A DNA stretch of 16,152 bases from PNAI01 sp964575715 (GTDB taxonomy: Bacteria; Pseudomonadota; Alphaproteobacteria; Rhizobiales; Xanthobacteraceae): positions 1-16,152 of the forward strand of contig CAZNSG010000130.1 of assembly GCA_964575715.1 (NCBI GenBank). Direction: 5' to 3'. Below are positions 7,291-14,254 of this stretch, in pieces. Position 1 is the first letter of the stretch. Each line of letters opens with the position of its first letter. The notes under the pieces were generated by a model. That model did no database searches. It saw only the letters and a list, made by a program, of their open reading frames with translations, and had not been told where the DNA came from. A program made the position numbers and the translations under genes.

Positions 7291-7320
7291 CGAGATCAAG
7301 CAAGATCATTCAAGATCAAT
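7291..7320. repeat. Three 10-bp phased GATCA repeats before a receptor gene
   Basis: GATCA occurs at 7294, 7304 and 7314, exactly 10 bases apart, in the decamers CGAGATCAAG, CAAGATCATT and CAAGATCAAT. The array ends 13 bases before the start codon of the Bug receptor. It could be a phased binding site or only a small duplication. Confidence 0.55.
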
Positions 7321-7333
7321 TTGGAGCTGCCCC

Positions 7334-8353
7334 ATGGTCAAAATTCACACCGCAAGAACCACGCTGTCACGGCGGCGCGTCATCAAGGCGGCCGGAGCAC
7401 TGAGCATCGGCATTGCCGCTCCCGGCATTTTGCACCTCGGAGCGGCATTTGCCGCTTATCCCGACCGCCCCATCAAGATTGTAGTGGCTAATACGCCTGG
7501 CGGGCCCTCCGATATCATCGCCCGGTTCATGGCAGCCGCGATGCAAGAAGCCATGGGCGGCTCGGTCATTGTGGAAAACCGGGGCGGCGCCGGCGGCAAC
7601 ATCGGCATGGGTTTTGTCGCGCGCGCCGACGCGGACGGCTACACGATTTTGCTCACCACCAGCGCCTTTTCGGTCAATCCCGGGCTCTACAAGAGCCTGC
7701 CCTATGATCCCTTCAAGGACTTCGTGGCCATTTGCGAGCTTGCCACCTCGCCCCACGTCTTCGCGGTCAAGCCCGATCTCGGCGCCAAGACGATGAAGGA
7801 GTTCGTCGCACTCGCCAAAGCCAACCCAGACAAGTTCAACGTCTCGACCCCGCCGATCGGCACCACACCACAACTCCAGGCCGAAGTGCTCAAGCAGCGC
7901 GAAGGGTTGCAGAAGATGGCGACCATCGTCTTTCCCGGCGGCGGTGACGCGCTCAAAGCCCTGCTCAGCGGCACGGTGCAGTTGAGCTCCGGCGTGTTGG
8001 CCCCCGCGCATCCGCAGATCAAGGCCGGCAATATCAGGGGCCTTGCGGTCACCGGCGCAAAGCGCTGGCACGACTTGCCGGAAATTCCGACCATGTTGGA
8101 GTCGGGCTACAACGACTTCGTGTTCGAGACCTATACCGCGCTGATGGCGCCGGCCAAGACGCCACCCGAAGCCGTCAGTAAGCTGGAGAAGGTCACGCTC
8201 GAAATCCTCAATAGGCCCGAGATGCGCCAAAAGCTGACGCAATCCGGCTTCGATGTGCAGGCCAAGGACGGCAAGGGTCATATGGCGCGCGTCGCCAAGG
8301 AAGTGCCGATGTTCCGCGACATCATCGTCAAGGCAGGCATCGCACAGCAGTAG
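7334..8353 (+). CDS. Tripartite tricarboxylate transporter (Bug family) periplasmic receptor
   Basis: The 339-residue extracytoplasmic solute-binding protein has the usual Bug length. The N-terminus has SRRRVIKAAGALSIGIAAPG, a Tat-like twin-arginine pattern, with probable cleavage near AAFA-AYPDRP (40/41). The mature protein shows the family marks YPDRPIKIVVANTPGGPSDIIAR, VIVENRGGAGGNIGMGFVARADADGYTILL and GLAVTGAKRWHDLPEIPTMLESGY. Bug proteins bind small carboxylates for TctAB-type carriers or act as orphan sensors. No TctA or TctB membrane gene is beside it. The start at 7334 follows GGAG at 7323-7326; the frame is open further upstream without family match. It converges with uvrC. The ligand is unknown. 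Confidence 0.92.
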   Translation: MVKIHTARTTLSRRRVIKAAGALSIGIAAPGILHLGAAFAAYPDRPIKIVVANTPGGPSDIIARFMAAAMQEAMGGSVIVENRGGAGGNIGMGFVARADADGYTILLTTSAFSVNPGLYKSLPYDPFKDFVAICELATSPHVFAVKPDLGAKTMKEFVALAKANPDKFNVSTPPIGTTPQLQAEVLKQREGLQKMATIVFPGGGDALKALLSGTVQLSSGVLAPAHPQIKAGNIRGLAVTGAKRWHDLPEIPTMLESGYNDFVFETYTALMAPAKTPPEAVSKLEKVTLEILNRPEMRQKLTQSGFDVQAKDGKGHMARVAKEVPMFRDIIVKAGIAQQ

Positions 8354-8374
8354 CCGATCGCGCGATCTGATGTT

Positions 8375-10492
8375 CTAGCCGCCGGCCTCGTGGAAAAAAT
8401 CGTAGATTTTGCGCGCGGTTTCCGCGTTGATACCCGGGACCCGCACAAGATCGGTAGGCGAGGCGCGTTCGATCTCCTTGAGGGTGCCGAAATGGCGCAA
8501 GAGTGCGCGCTTGCGCGTGGGTCCGATGCCGGGGATCTCCTGTAGACCGGCCTCGCGAATATCCTTCTTGCGACGTGTGCGGTGCGAACCGATCGCAAAG
8601 CGGTGCGCCTCATCGCGCAGCCGCTGAATGAAATAGAGCAGCGGATCGCGCGGCGGCAGTTTGATTGGCGCGCGTCCTTGCAGGAAGAACGTCTCATTTC
8701 CGGCATCGCGCGCTGGCCCCTTGGCGATGGCGATGACCGGTAGCTCGGCAAGGCCGAGCGCACGCAAAGTTTCGAGCGCCGCGCTGAGCTGGCCGGCTCC
8801 GCCATCGATCAGCACGAGGTCCGGCCAGGGCGACTCACCTTGCTCATCCGGACCCGCATCCTCTTCCGTCACCCACGGAACTCGGGCCTGCCCGAGTTCC
8901 GTCTTTTCCCCCACAAGAGGGGAGGTAACTTGAATTTGCGGCACTTCCTTTGTAACGCGCGGCACCTCGGCGATCCACCGCTTGAAGCGGCGCTTCAGCA
9001 TTTCGCGCATCATGGCGTAGTCGTCGCCCGGCGCGATGTCGGTTCGGATATTGAACTTGCGGTACTGGTTCTTAGTAAAACCCTCAGGGCCGGCGACAAT
9101 CATGGCGCCAACCGCATTCGTGCCCTGGATATGGCTGTTGTCGTAGACCTCGATGCGGCGAGGGGCGCTTGGCAATCCAAATGTCTCGGCGAGTGCCCGC
9201 AATAGTTTCTGCTGCGAAGAGGTTTCCGCAAGTTTGCGTCCCAGCGCCTCGCGCGCATTGATCAGTGCGTGCTCGACCAGTTCTCTCTTTTCGCCGCGCC
9301 GCGGCACCACGACTTCGATTTTGCGGCCGCTCTTTGCGCTCAATGCTTCGACCAGCAGGCCTTGCTCGGGGACCGCTGCGGACAGCATGATCGTGCTCGG
9401 GCAGGGTTTGTCGTCATAGAACTGCGCGAGGAACGCACCTAGCACGGCAGCGGCCGAAAACGTGCGATCGGCCTTGGGGAAATAGGCGCGGTTGCCCCAA
9501 TTCTGCCAGGAGCGGAAAAAGAAGACCTCGATGCAATTGAAATCGCCCTCCTGGTGAACGGCGAACACATCGGCTTCCTCCACGCTTCTCGGATTGATGC
9601 CTTGATGCGCCTGCACCGCCGAGAGCGCGGCAAGTCGATCCCGGTAGAGCGCGGCGCTCTCATAATCGAGCGCGGCGGAAGCTTTTTCCATTTCAGCGGC
9701 AAGCTGTTGCTGCACGCTACGGCTCTTGCCGGAAAGAAACGCGTTCGCCTCGCGCGCCAATTCGGCATAACTCGAAAAAGGAATCTCGTTGGTGCAGGGC
9801 GCCGAGCAACGCTTGATCTGGTACAGCAGACACGGCCGCGTTCGGCCCTTGAAAAAACTGTCGGAACATGAGCGCAGCAGAAATGCGCGCTGCAGTGCCG
9901 TGAGCGTACGATTGACCGTCCCGCCCGATGCGAACGGCCCGAAATAATTGCCTGGCCGCGTGCGCGCGCCACGGTGCTTGAGCAGTTGCGGCGCCCAGTG
10001 ATCGGACGTGATCAAGATGTAGGGGAATGACTTGTCGTCGCGCAACAACACATTGAAGCGCGGCCGCAGCCGCTTGATCAGATTGGCCTCAAGCAGCAGC
10101 GCCTCGGTTTCCGTTGCCGTCGTGACAAACTCGACCGTATGGGTAGCCGCAATCACGCGCTCGATGCGACTATCGTGGCCAGCCGGCCGCGTGTAATTGA
10201 GAATCCGCTTGCGGATGTTCTTCGCCTTGCCGACGTAAAGCACCTCGCCGGCCGCATCGATCATGCGATAAACGCCGGGCGAAGACGGTGCGAGTTTTGC
10301 GTTGCGCGCAAGCACGGCACGGCCCGACGCGAGCGGCCGTGCTCCTCCGCCGGAATCAAGCACGGGCTCGCTCTCAGGCAGCGTCGATTCTTCGTCCTCA
10401 TCCGCAAGCGCAGTCGTGGGATCGAGGTCCTGCTCGCGTCCAATCATGTTTCCAACGTAGAATCTCGTTTTCGCCGCGGCCAGACCCTCCAT
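8375..10492 (-). CDS. uvrC: Excinuclease ABC subunit C (UvrC)
   Basis: UvrC makes both cuts around a UvrB-bound DNA lesion in nucleotide excision repair. In the 705-residue product the order is: GIY-YIG nuclease (about 70-150, SSPGVYRMIDAAGEVLYVGKAKNIRKRI); the cysteine cluster CSDSFFKGRTRPCLLYQIKRCSAPC (209-233); a UVR UvrB-binding motif (about 262-297); the RNase H-like C-terminal nuclease starting IEVYDNSHIQGTNAVGAMIV (447-466) and continuing WPDLVLIDGGAGQLSAA (556-572); and a double helix-hairpin-helix at the end (EIPGIGPTRKRALL, RVPGINAETARKI). It is somewhat longer than usual. Part of the excess is a repeat-bearing stretch at about 511-551. The start could be the ATG at 10492 or the one at 10447, which has GGAA close before it. 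It converges with the Bug receptor gene, 21 bases apart. Confidence 0.96.
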   Translation of the reverse strand: MEGLAAAKTRFYVGNMIGREQDLDPTTALADEDEESTLPESEPVLDSGGGARPLASGRAVLARNAKLAPSSPGVYRMIDAAGEVLYVGKAKNIRKRILNYTRPAGHDSRIERVIAATHTVEFVTTATETEALLLEANLIKRLRPRFNVLLRDDKSFPYILITSDHWAPQLLKHRGARTRPGNYFGPFASGGTVNRTLTALQRAFLLRSCSDSFFKGRTRPCLLYQIKRCSAPCTNEIPFSSYAELAREANAFLSGKSRSVQQQLAAEMEKASAALDYESAALYRDRLAALSAVQAHQGINPRSVEEADVFAVHQEGDFNCIEVFFFRSWQNWGNRAYFPKADRTFSAAAVLGAFLAQFYDDKPCPSTIMLSAAVPEQGLLVEALSAKSGRKIEVVVPRRGEKRELVEHALINAREALGRKLAETSSQQKLLRALAETFGLPSAPRRIEVYDNSHIQGTNAVGAMIVAGPEGFTKNQYRKFNIRTDIAPGDDYAMMREMLKRRFKRWIAEVPRVTKEVPQIQVTSPLVGEKTELGQARVPWVTEEDAGPDEQGESPWPDLVLIDGGAGQLSAALETLRALGLAELPVIAIAKGPARDAGNETFFLQGRAPIKLPPRDPLLYFIQRLRDEAHRFAIGSHRTRRKKDIREAGLQEIPGIGPTRKRALLRHFGTLKEIERASPTDLVRVPGINAETARKIYDFFHEAGG
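8875..8925. repeat. Palindromic repeat lying in frame inside uvrC
   Basis: The arms ACGGAACTCGGGC (8875-8887) and GCCCGAGTTCCGT (8890-8902) are a perfect 13-base inverted repeat with a two-base loop. Right next to it, TCCCC (8907-8911) and GGGGA (8919-8923) form a second short hairpin in a CCTCCCC-type context. The same CCTCCCC/GGGGAGG core occurs in the intergenic hairpin at 11345-11376. The element stays open in the uvrC frame and encodes about residues 523-540, between the first part of the C-terminal nuclease fold and WPDLVLIDGG. Confidence 0.72.
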
Positions 10493-10691
10493 GCCGCGTG
10501 CCGGCGATCGCTTATGGTAAATAATTCCTCACGCGAGCAATGCAAATATACCGAATCTTAGGCTTAAGCCCGCGTCATACTTGCTGATTCAGAAACACTT
10601 AAGGTGAAATTTGCGACAATTCCTTGCAAGACGATGCGGATATTCTTTGCCATGCGGCGTGCTGCCGGCATTGCAGCTACCAATGAGACAT

Positions 10692-10695
10692 GGAG
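10692..10695 (+). promoter_or_regulatory. Ribosome binding site deciding the start of the outer-membrane gene
   Basis: GGAG lies six bases before the ATG at 10702. It overlaps an earlier in-frame ATG (10690), which has no such site of its own. The later ATG gives a normal signal peptide beginning MKS. Confidence 0.65.
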
Positions 10696-10701
10696 ATCAT
10701 A

Positions 10702-11319
10702 ATGAAATCAGTCTTTGCAGCGTCGGTACTTGCACTCGCAATCGTTTCGGGCACGGCGAGCGCGGCCGACCTCGGTTACGATCGGGTACCGGCACGGGCC
10801 ACCGCCACTAACGTCTATAATTGGCAAGGCTTCTATCTCGGCGCCAACCTCGGCTATCAATGGGGCAAGGTGACCAACAATCCAACCCAACCATCCGGAT
10901 TCGCGGGTGGATTGGGTGCAGGCCACAATTGGCAAAATGGTCAGATCGTATATGGCGTCGAGACCGACATTCAGCTCTCCGGCGCCGACGATTCCTCCCC
11001 GCCATTGAAATTCACCAACCCCTGGTTCGGCACCTTGCGCGGGCGCGGCGGCTTTACCTTCAACAACGTCCTGATCTACGGCACGGTCGGTCTCGCCTAT
11101 GGCGGGCTGCGCGCGGAGAGCTCTGCTGGCGGGTCGGAATCGAAGACGCTTGCCGGCTGGACGGCCGGTCTAGGCCTGGAGGTCGGTCTCACGCCGGCAT
11201 GGTCAGCGAAGGCTGAATATCTCTTTGTTGATTTCGCTGGCCGCGGTTACGTGCTCACCGGCGCCAACAATGGACTGGAATCAAGCTCGCTGCGCATCGG
11301 CGCCAATTATCGCTTCTGA
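10702..11319 (+). CDS. Outer-membrane beta-barrel protein, porin-like (Omp25/RopB type)
   Basis: A 205-residue protein with a clear Sec signal peptide MKSVFAASVLALAIVSGTASA (1-21) and mature start ADLGYD. The WQGFYLGANLGYQWGKV segment (41-57) and the run of alternating strands (FAGGLGAGHNWQNGQIVYGVETDIQLSG, LRGRGGFTFNNVLIYGTVGLAYGG, AKAEYLFVDFAG) are typical of the eight-stranded outer-membrane proteins abundant in Rhizobiales. It ends LRIGANYRF, with the C-terminal Phe used by the BAM machinery for barrel insertion. Its likely role is a structural or small-pore surface protein. It is divergent from uvrC, with a 209-base AT-rich gap that should hold its promoter. Hairpin repeat DNA follows the stop codon. 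Confidence 0.9.
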   Translation: MKSVFAASVLALAIVSGTASAADLGYDRVPARATATNVYNWQGFYLGANLGYQWGKVTNNPTQPSGFAGGLGAGHNWQNGQIVYGVETDIQLSGADDSSPPLKFTNPWFGTLRGRGGFTFNNVLIYGTVGLAYGGLRAESSAGGSESKTLAGWTAGLGLEVGLTPAWSAKAEYLFVDFAGRGYVLTGANNGLESSSLRIGANYRF

Positions 11320-11344
11320 GCGTTCTGAAGGCTGAACCTCCATC

Positions 11345-11376
11345 TCCATCCTCCCCTTAAGAAGGGGGAGGGTGGA
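11345..11376. repeat. Hairpin repeat (REP-like), possible transcript end of the outer-membrane gene
   Basis: TCCATCCTCCCCTT (11345-11358) pairs with AAGGGGGAGGGTGGA (11362-11376) around a three-base loop, with one bulged G and one wobble pair. It starts 25 bases after the barrel gene stop. No T-run follows, so it is not a classical intrinsic terminator. The CCTCCCC core is shared with the element in uvrC, which suggests an interspersed repeat family that may also protect the mRNA 3' end. Confidence 0.62.
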
Positions 11377-11526
11377 GCAGCGTTAATCAGCCGGGCTTTT
11401 CAATACCTAACAAAGCAAAAACTGGGGCGATCAGCCTTGCAACGACGGGGTATTGTACCGATTGGAAAAATGCTGGTGCTGTCACAAATAATTGCCCGGC
11501 GCCGGTTGGAATCTAAATCTCAAATT

Positions 11527-11548
11527 TCTGCAGTAGTTCTGCAGTAGT
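11527..11548. repeat. Perfect 11-bp tandem duplication
   Basis: TCTGCAGTAGT occurs twice back to back, 89 bases before the pgsA start. It is intergenic and no function is evident. It could be a replication-slippage product or a two-site regulator target. Confidence 0.7.
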
Positions 11549-11636
11549 ATTGACGATTTAGGCCAAGCGATCTGTGTAATCTCTTGCAACCCAAGCCTTG
11601 TTGTGAGTGTGCAGAAGCGGGTATTCTGTCCGGCCA

Positions 11637-12290
11637 ATGAACACCGCCATCAATCCGCATACGCATGCGCGCTTGCTCGCGCTGCCCAATCTCTTGACCT
11701 ACGGACGCATTGCCGCGGTGCCGGTGGTCGTCGCGCTCATGTACTGGCAGAGCATCCTGCAGGGCGGCCTGTGGCTGCGCTGGGTGGCATTGGCGGTTTT
11801 CATCACGGCCGGGATCACCGATGTCCTCGACGGCTATTTTGCCCGTGCCTGGGGCCAGCAATCCTCGCTTGGACGCATGCTTGACCCGATCGCCGACAAA
11901 CTGCTGGTTGCCTCCTGTCTCTTGATGCTTGCCGCTGAGGACACGATCCACGGCTGGTCGTTACTCGCCGCCGTAATTATTCTATGCCGTGAAATCTTGG
12001 TATCTGGCCTGCGCGAATATTTGGCCGAGTTGCGTGTCAGTGTACCGGTAACGCAGCTCGCCAAATGGAAGACCACATGGCAACTGGTCGCGGTCGGATT
12101 TCTGATCGCGGGCAGGGCAGGCGACGAATTCGTGTCGCTCGCCGGCGGTCTTCCGTTCATTGATCAGGATACAGCGGTGGTCACCAACATTGGACTTACG
12201 CTCATATGGCTCTCCGCGCTGGTCACCCTATATACCGGCTGGGACTACCTGCGCGCGGGCGTGCGCCATCTGATCGAGGAGGGCTCTTGA
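11637..12290 (+). CDS. pgsA: CDP-diacylglycerol--glycerol-3-phosphate 3-phosphatidyltransferase
   Basis: This inner-membrane enzyme joins CDP-diacylglycerol with glycerol-3-phosphate to give phosphatidylglycerophosphate, the precursor of phosphatidylglycerol and cardiolipin. The 217-residue product has about five membrane segments. It carries the complete CDP-alcohol phosphotransferase motif: Asp62, Asp65-Gly66, Ala69-Arg70, Gly79, Asp83 and Asp87 in TDVLDGYFARAWGQQSSLGRMLDPIADK. The N-terminal LPNLLTYGRIAAVPVV is typical of PgsA. The ATG at 11637 gives the family start; an upstream GTG in frame at 11607 is less likely. No good ribosome binding site is visible. The stop overlaps the TTG start of moaD. 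Confidence 0.94.
   Translation: MNTAINPHTHARLLALPNLLTYGRIAAVPVVVALMYWQSILQGGLWLRWVALAVFITAGITDVLDGYFARAWGQQSSLGRMLDPIADKLLVASCLLMLAAEDTIHGWSLLAAVIILCREILVSGLREYLAELRVSVPVTQLAKWKTTWQLVAVGFLIAGRAGDEFVSLAGGLPFIDQDTAVVTNIGLTLIWLSALVTLYTGWDYLRAGVRHLIEEGS
12276..12283 (+). promoter_or_regulatory. Strong ribosome binding site for the TTG start of moaD
   Basis: GAGGAGGG ends three bases before the TTG at 12287 and lies inside the last codons of pgsA. It decides the unusual TTG start for moaD, because no in-frame ATG or GTG is near. Confidence 0.75.
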
Positions 12291-12538
12291 AGATCGTCTA
12301 TTTTGCATGGGTGCGGGAGCGCATTGGCAAGGCCGAGGAAGAGCTGGCGCCGCCGCGATCGGTTGCCACGATCGGAGACTTGATGGGCTGGCTCGCGCAG
12401 CGCGGCGAGGAATATGCCCATGCATTCGAAAACCCGAAGGTGATCCGCGCCGCCATTGACCGCGCGCATGCGCGGTCCGAGACCACCATCACCGGCGCGC
12501 GCGAGATTGCCTTCTTTCCGCCCATGACGGGAGGATGA
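12287..12538 (+). CDS. moaD: Molybdopterin synthase sulfur carrier subunit (small subunit)
   Basis: The 83-residue ubiquitin-like protein starts MKIVYFAWVRERIG and ends FFPPMTGG. The C-terminal Gly-Gly is adenylated and thiocarboxylated, and it delivers sulfur to precursor Z (cPMP) in the MoaD2-MoaE2 synthase during molybdenum cofactor synthesis. Start: the TTG at 12287 overlaps the pgsA stop (TTGA) and has GAGGAGGG before it. The moaE ATG follows directly after the moaD stop, so the two subunits are made together. The link to pgsA is by position only. Many alphaproteobacteria keep this order, to my knowledge. Confidence 0.94.
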   Translation: MKIVYFAWVRERIGKAEEELAPPRSVATIGDLMGWLAQRGEEYAHAFENPKVIRAAIDRAHARSETTITGAREIAFFPPMTGG

Positions 12539-13018
12539 ATGACCGCGACCATCCGCCTGCAGCGCGAGGATTTCGATGCGGCTGCCGAAGCCGCGCGGTT
12601 GTCGCGCGGGCGCACCGATATCGGCGCGATCGTCACGTTTACAGGCCTATGCCGCGGCGCCGAGGCTGGCGCGCCGATCTCTGCACTTACGCTAGAGCAT
12701 TATCCCGACATGGTGGAGGCCGAGATCGCACGCCATGTGGAGGAGGCGCAGGCGCGCTGGCAACTGCTCGGCGTTACCGTGATCCACCGCTATGGCCGGC
12801 TTACGCCCGGCGAAAATATCGTGCTGGTCGTCACCGCCTCGGCGCATCGTGAGGCGGCGTTTGCCGCGGCTGAGTTTCTGATGGACTATTTGAAAACCCG
12901 CGCGCCATTCTGGAAGCAGATCGAACGCCCTGCCGGTACGGCCTGGATTGAGGCCAAGGATACTGACGAGAGCGCGGCCCAACGCTGGCGGAAGCCAGGA
13001 CAAGATGCGGCGGAATAA
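12539..13018 (+). CDS. moaE: Molybdopterin synthase catalytic subunit (large subunit)
   Basis: The 159-residue product is MoaE, the catalytic half of molybdopterin synthase, which converts cPMP to molybdopterin with sulfur from MoaD. Marks are GAIVTFTGLCRG (29-40), LEHYPDMVEAEI (52-63), VIHRYGRLTPGENIVLVVTASAHREAAF (81-108) and DYLKTRAPFWKQ (116-127). Lys119 and Lys126 fall at the same positions as the active-site lysines of the Escherichia coli enzyme. Start ATG 12539 has GGGAGG at 12529-12534. It is adjacent to moaD without a gap. It converges with ilvE, with only about 50 bases between and no visible terminator hairpin. Confidence 0.95.
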   Translation: MTATIRLQREDFDAAAEAARLSRGRTDIGAIVTFTGLCRGAEAGAPISALTLEHYPDMVEAEIARHVEEAQARWQLLGVTVIHRYGRLTPGENIVLVVTASAHREAAFAAAEFLMDYLKTRAPFWKQIERPAGTAWIEAKDTDESAAQRWRKPGQDAAE

Positions 13019-13069
13019 ATAGTATGGCGCTTGTCCATTTATGTAGCGGCTCAAAAGCTAAGGTCGTGG

Positions 13070-13960
13070 TCACGCTGCCGCGGCCTTGCCTTTGGGCTGC
13101 ACTTCGGCGGTGTAATCGTCCATCAGCTGCTTGGTGATACCGCCTGGATTGAAATTCCACTGCGCGATCTGCGACACCGCAGTAATCTCGGCCGCGGTTC
13201 CGGTGATGAAGCACTCGGAAAATGTCGAAAATTCCTCGGGCATGATGCGGCGCTCGATCACCTCGATGCCTCGCTTCTTCGCGAGCATGATCGCGGTGGC
13301 CCGCGTGATCCCCGACAGGAAGCAGTCGGCGATTGGCGTGTGGATTTTGCCATCCTTGACAAAGAAAGTGTTTGCGCCGGTGCATTCGGCCACGCGCCCC
13401 TGCCAGTCAAGCATCATGGCATCGGCGAAGCCGCGGCGTTCGGCGCGGTGCTTGGAGATGGTGCAGATCATGTACAGCCCGGCGGCCTTGGCCAGACACG
13501 GTGCAGTGGCTGGATCGGGCCGCCGATATTCGGCAAGATCAAGCTTGATGCCCTTGAGCCGCTGCGCCGGATCGAAATAGCTCGGCCATTCCCAGGTGGC
13601 AATGGCAAGATGGATTTTGTTGTTCTGCGCCGAGACGCCAAGCTGCTCCGACCCGCGCCAGGCAATTGGGCGGACATAGGCGTTCTTCTGGTTATTCTTT
13701 TCGAGCACCAGCTGCTTGGCGGCATCGATCTCGGCCATCGAAAAGGGAATTTCGAAATCGAGAATATTGGCCGAGCGCTTGAGACGCTCGGAATGTTCGG
13801 TGCTCCGATAAATCACCCCGCCATAGGCACGCTCGCCCTCGAACACGCAGCTCGCGTAATGCAGGCCGTGGGTGAGCAGACTGATTTTCGCATCCGAGGT
13901 CGGCACGAGCTTGCCGTCGAACCACAGAGCATCCGGACGTTGGTCGAAGGGCACAGCCAT
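13070..13960 (-). CDS. ilvE: Branched-chain amino acid aminotransferase
   Basis: This PLP enzyme catalyses the last step of leucine, isoleucine and valine synthesis and the first of their breakdown. The 296-residue fold-type IV aminotransferase has WFDGKLVPTSDAKISLLTHGLHYASCVFEGERAY at the start, the PLP lysine Lys158 in CLAKAAGLYM, and AMMLDWQGRVAECTGANTFFVKDG (181-204), where Glu192 is the usual PLP-nitrogen contact. LSGITRATAI (215-224) binds the phosphate. Start ATG at 13960 follows GAGGAG on the minus strand. It is divergent from marR across a 282-base gap that contains short tandem repeats. A D-amino-acid or 4-amino-4-deoxychorismate lyase is the alternative in this fold, but the overall match favours IlvE. 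Confidence 0.94.
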   Translation of the reverse strand: MAVPFDQRPDALWFDGKLVPTSDAKISLLTHGLHYASCVFEGERAYGGVIYRSTEHSERLKRSANILDFEIPFSMAEIDAAKQLVLEKNNQKNAYVRPIAWRGSEQLGVSAQNNKIHLAIATWEWPSYFDPAQRLKGIKLDLAEYRRPDPATAPCLAKAAGLYMICTISKHRAERRGFADAMMLDWQGRVAECTGANTFFVKDGKIHTPIADCFLSGITRATAIMLAKKRGIEVIERRIMPEEFSTFSECFITGTAAEITAVSQIAQWNFNPGGITKQLMDDYTAEVQPKGKAAAA

Positions 13961-14088
13961 GGCGTCATCTCCTCGGGCCGAGTTGACGGTGCGCGGCCCC
14001 GCTCACCTCAAACTCGGCCGTTTTCCGCTTTTGCTTCGGAGCTCAAGTCCCGGTATGTTCCTTCGGTCAGGCAAACGGGCCCATAAAT

Positions 14089-14131
14089 GGTCCAAAGAAA
14101 GATTCAAGAAACGGTCCAAGAAACGGTCTAT
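14089..14131. repeat. Short direct repeats with GGTC(C/T)A core between ilvE and marR
   Basis: CAAGAAACGGTC is present twice in perfect tandem (14105-14116 and 14117-14128). A related unit with GGTCCAAAGAAA lies at 14089-14100. The GGTC cores are at 14089, 14113 and 14125, that is 24 and 12 bases apart. They lie in the divergent intergenic region, about 130-170 bases upstream of ilvE and about 115-155 upstream of marR. Confidence 0.65.
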
Positions 14132-14233
14132 GAGAGCGCGCTTCCTAGACCGGTGCAATGACCCCGGCAAGGATTAACCCGGCGACAATGATCTAAGCGC
14201 GCAAGCATTCTTAGGGTAACAATCGAACCGAAA

Positions 14234-14254
14234 TATGTCAATATGGCTGACATA
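14234..14254. promoter_or_regulatory. Inverted repeat across the marR start, candidate operator
   Basis: TATGTCA (14234-14240) and TGACATA (14248-14254) are perfect inverted repeats with a seven-base spacer that contains the ATG at 14243. AAATATG also occurs as a direct repeat at 14231 and 14254. MarR-family regulators bind palindromes of about this size next to their own genes, so autoregulation is a reasonable guess. Confidence 0.5.

Larger units (their letters stand above)
11320..11636. other. 317-base intergenic region between the outer-membrane gene and pgsA
   Basis: No convincing gene is present on either strand. The region holds a G/C-rich hairpin repeat at 11345-11376, then AT-richer DNA (about 11390-11530), then a perfect 11-base tandem duplication at 11527-11548. 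The pgsA promoter is presumably between 11540 and 11636, but I cannot point to clear -35/-10 boxes. Confidence 0.6.

Noticed and set aside
7367..8281. A 304-codon minus-strand frame over the Bug receptor.
   Set aside because: It is complementary to a clear solute receptor, with no recognisable motif or start signal.
7334..8353. The Bug receptor as part of a complete TctABC transporter.
   Set aside because: No large (TctA) or small (TctB) membrane subunit gene lies on either side; its neighbours are the wall hydrolase and uvrC.
8356..8367. A perfect 12-base palindrome GATCGCGCGATC between the convergent Bug receptor and uvrC genes.
   Set aside because: It has no loop and no T-run, so it is not a usual terminator. 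Short GC-rich palindromes of this kind occur by chance at this base composition.
10561..10570. A perfect 10-base palindrome GGCTTAAGCC upstream of the outer-membrane gene.
   Set aside because: It is too short to argue for an operator without comparison to relatives, and no partner repeat is nearby.
13031..14086. A 351-codon open frame on the plus strand across ilvE.
   Set aside because: It is antisense to a well-supported aminotransferase, has no family-like motifs and no ribosome binding site. Long antisense frames are expected in high-GC coding DNA.
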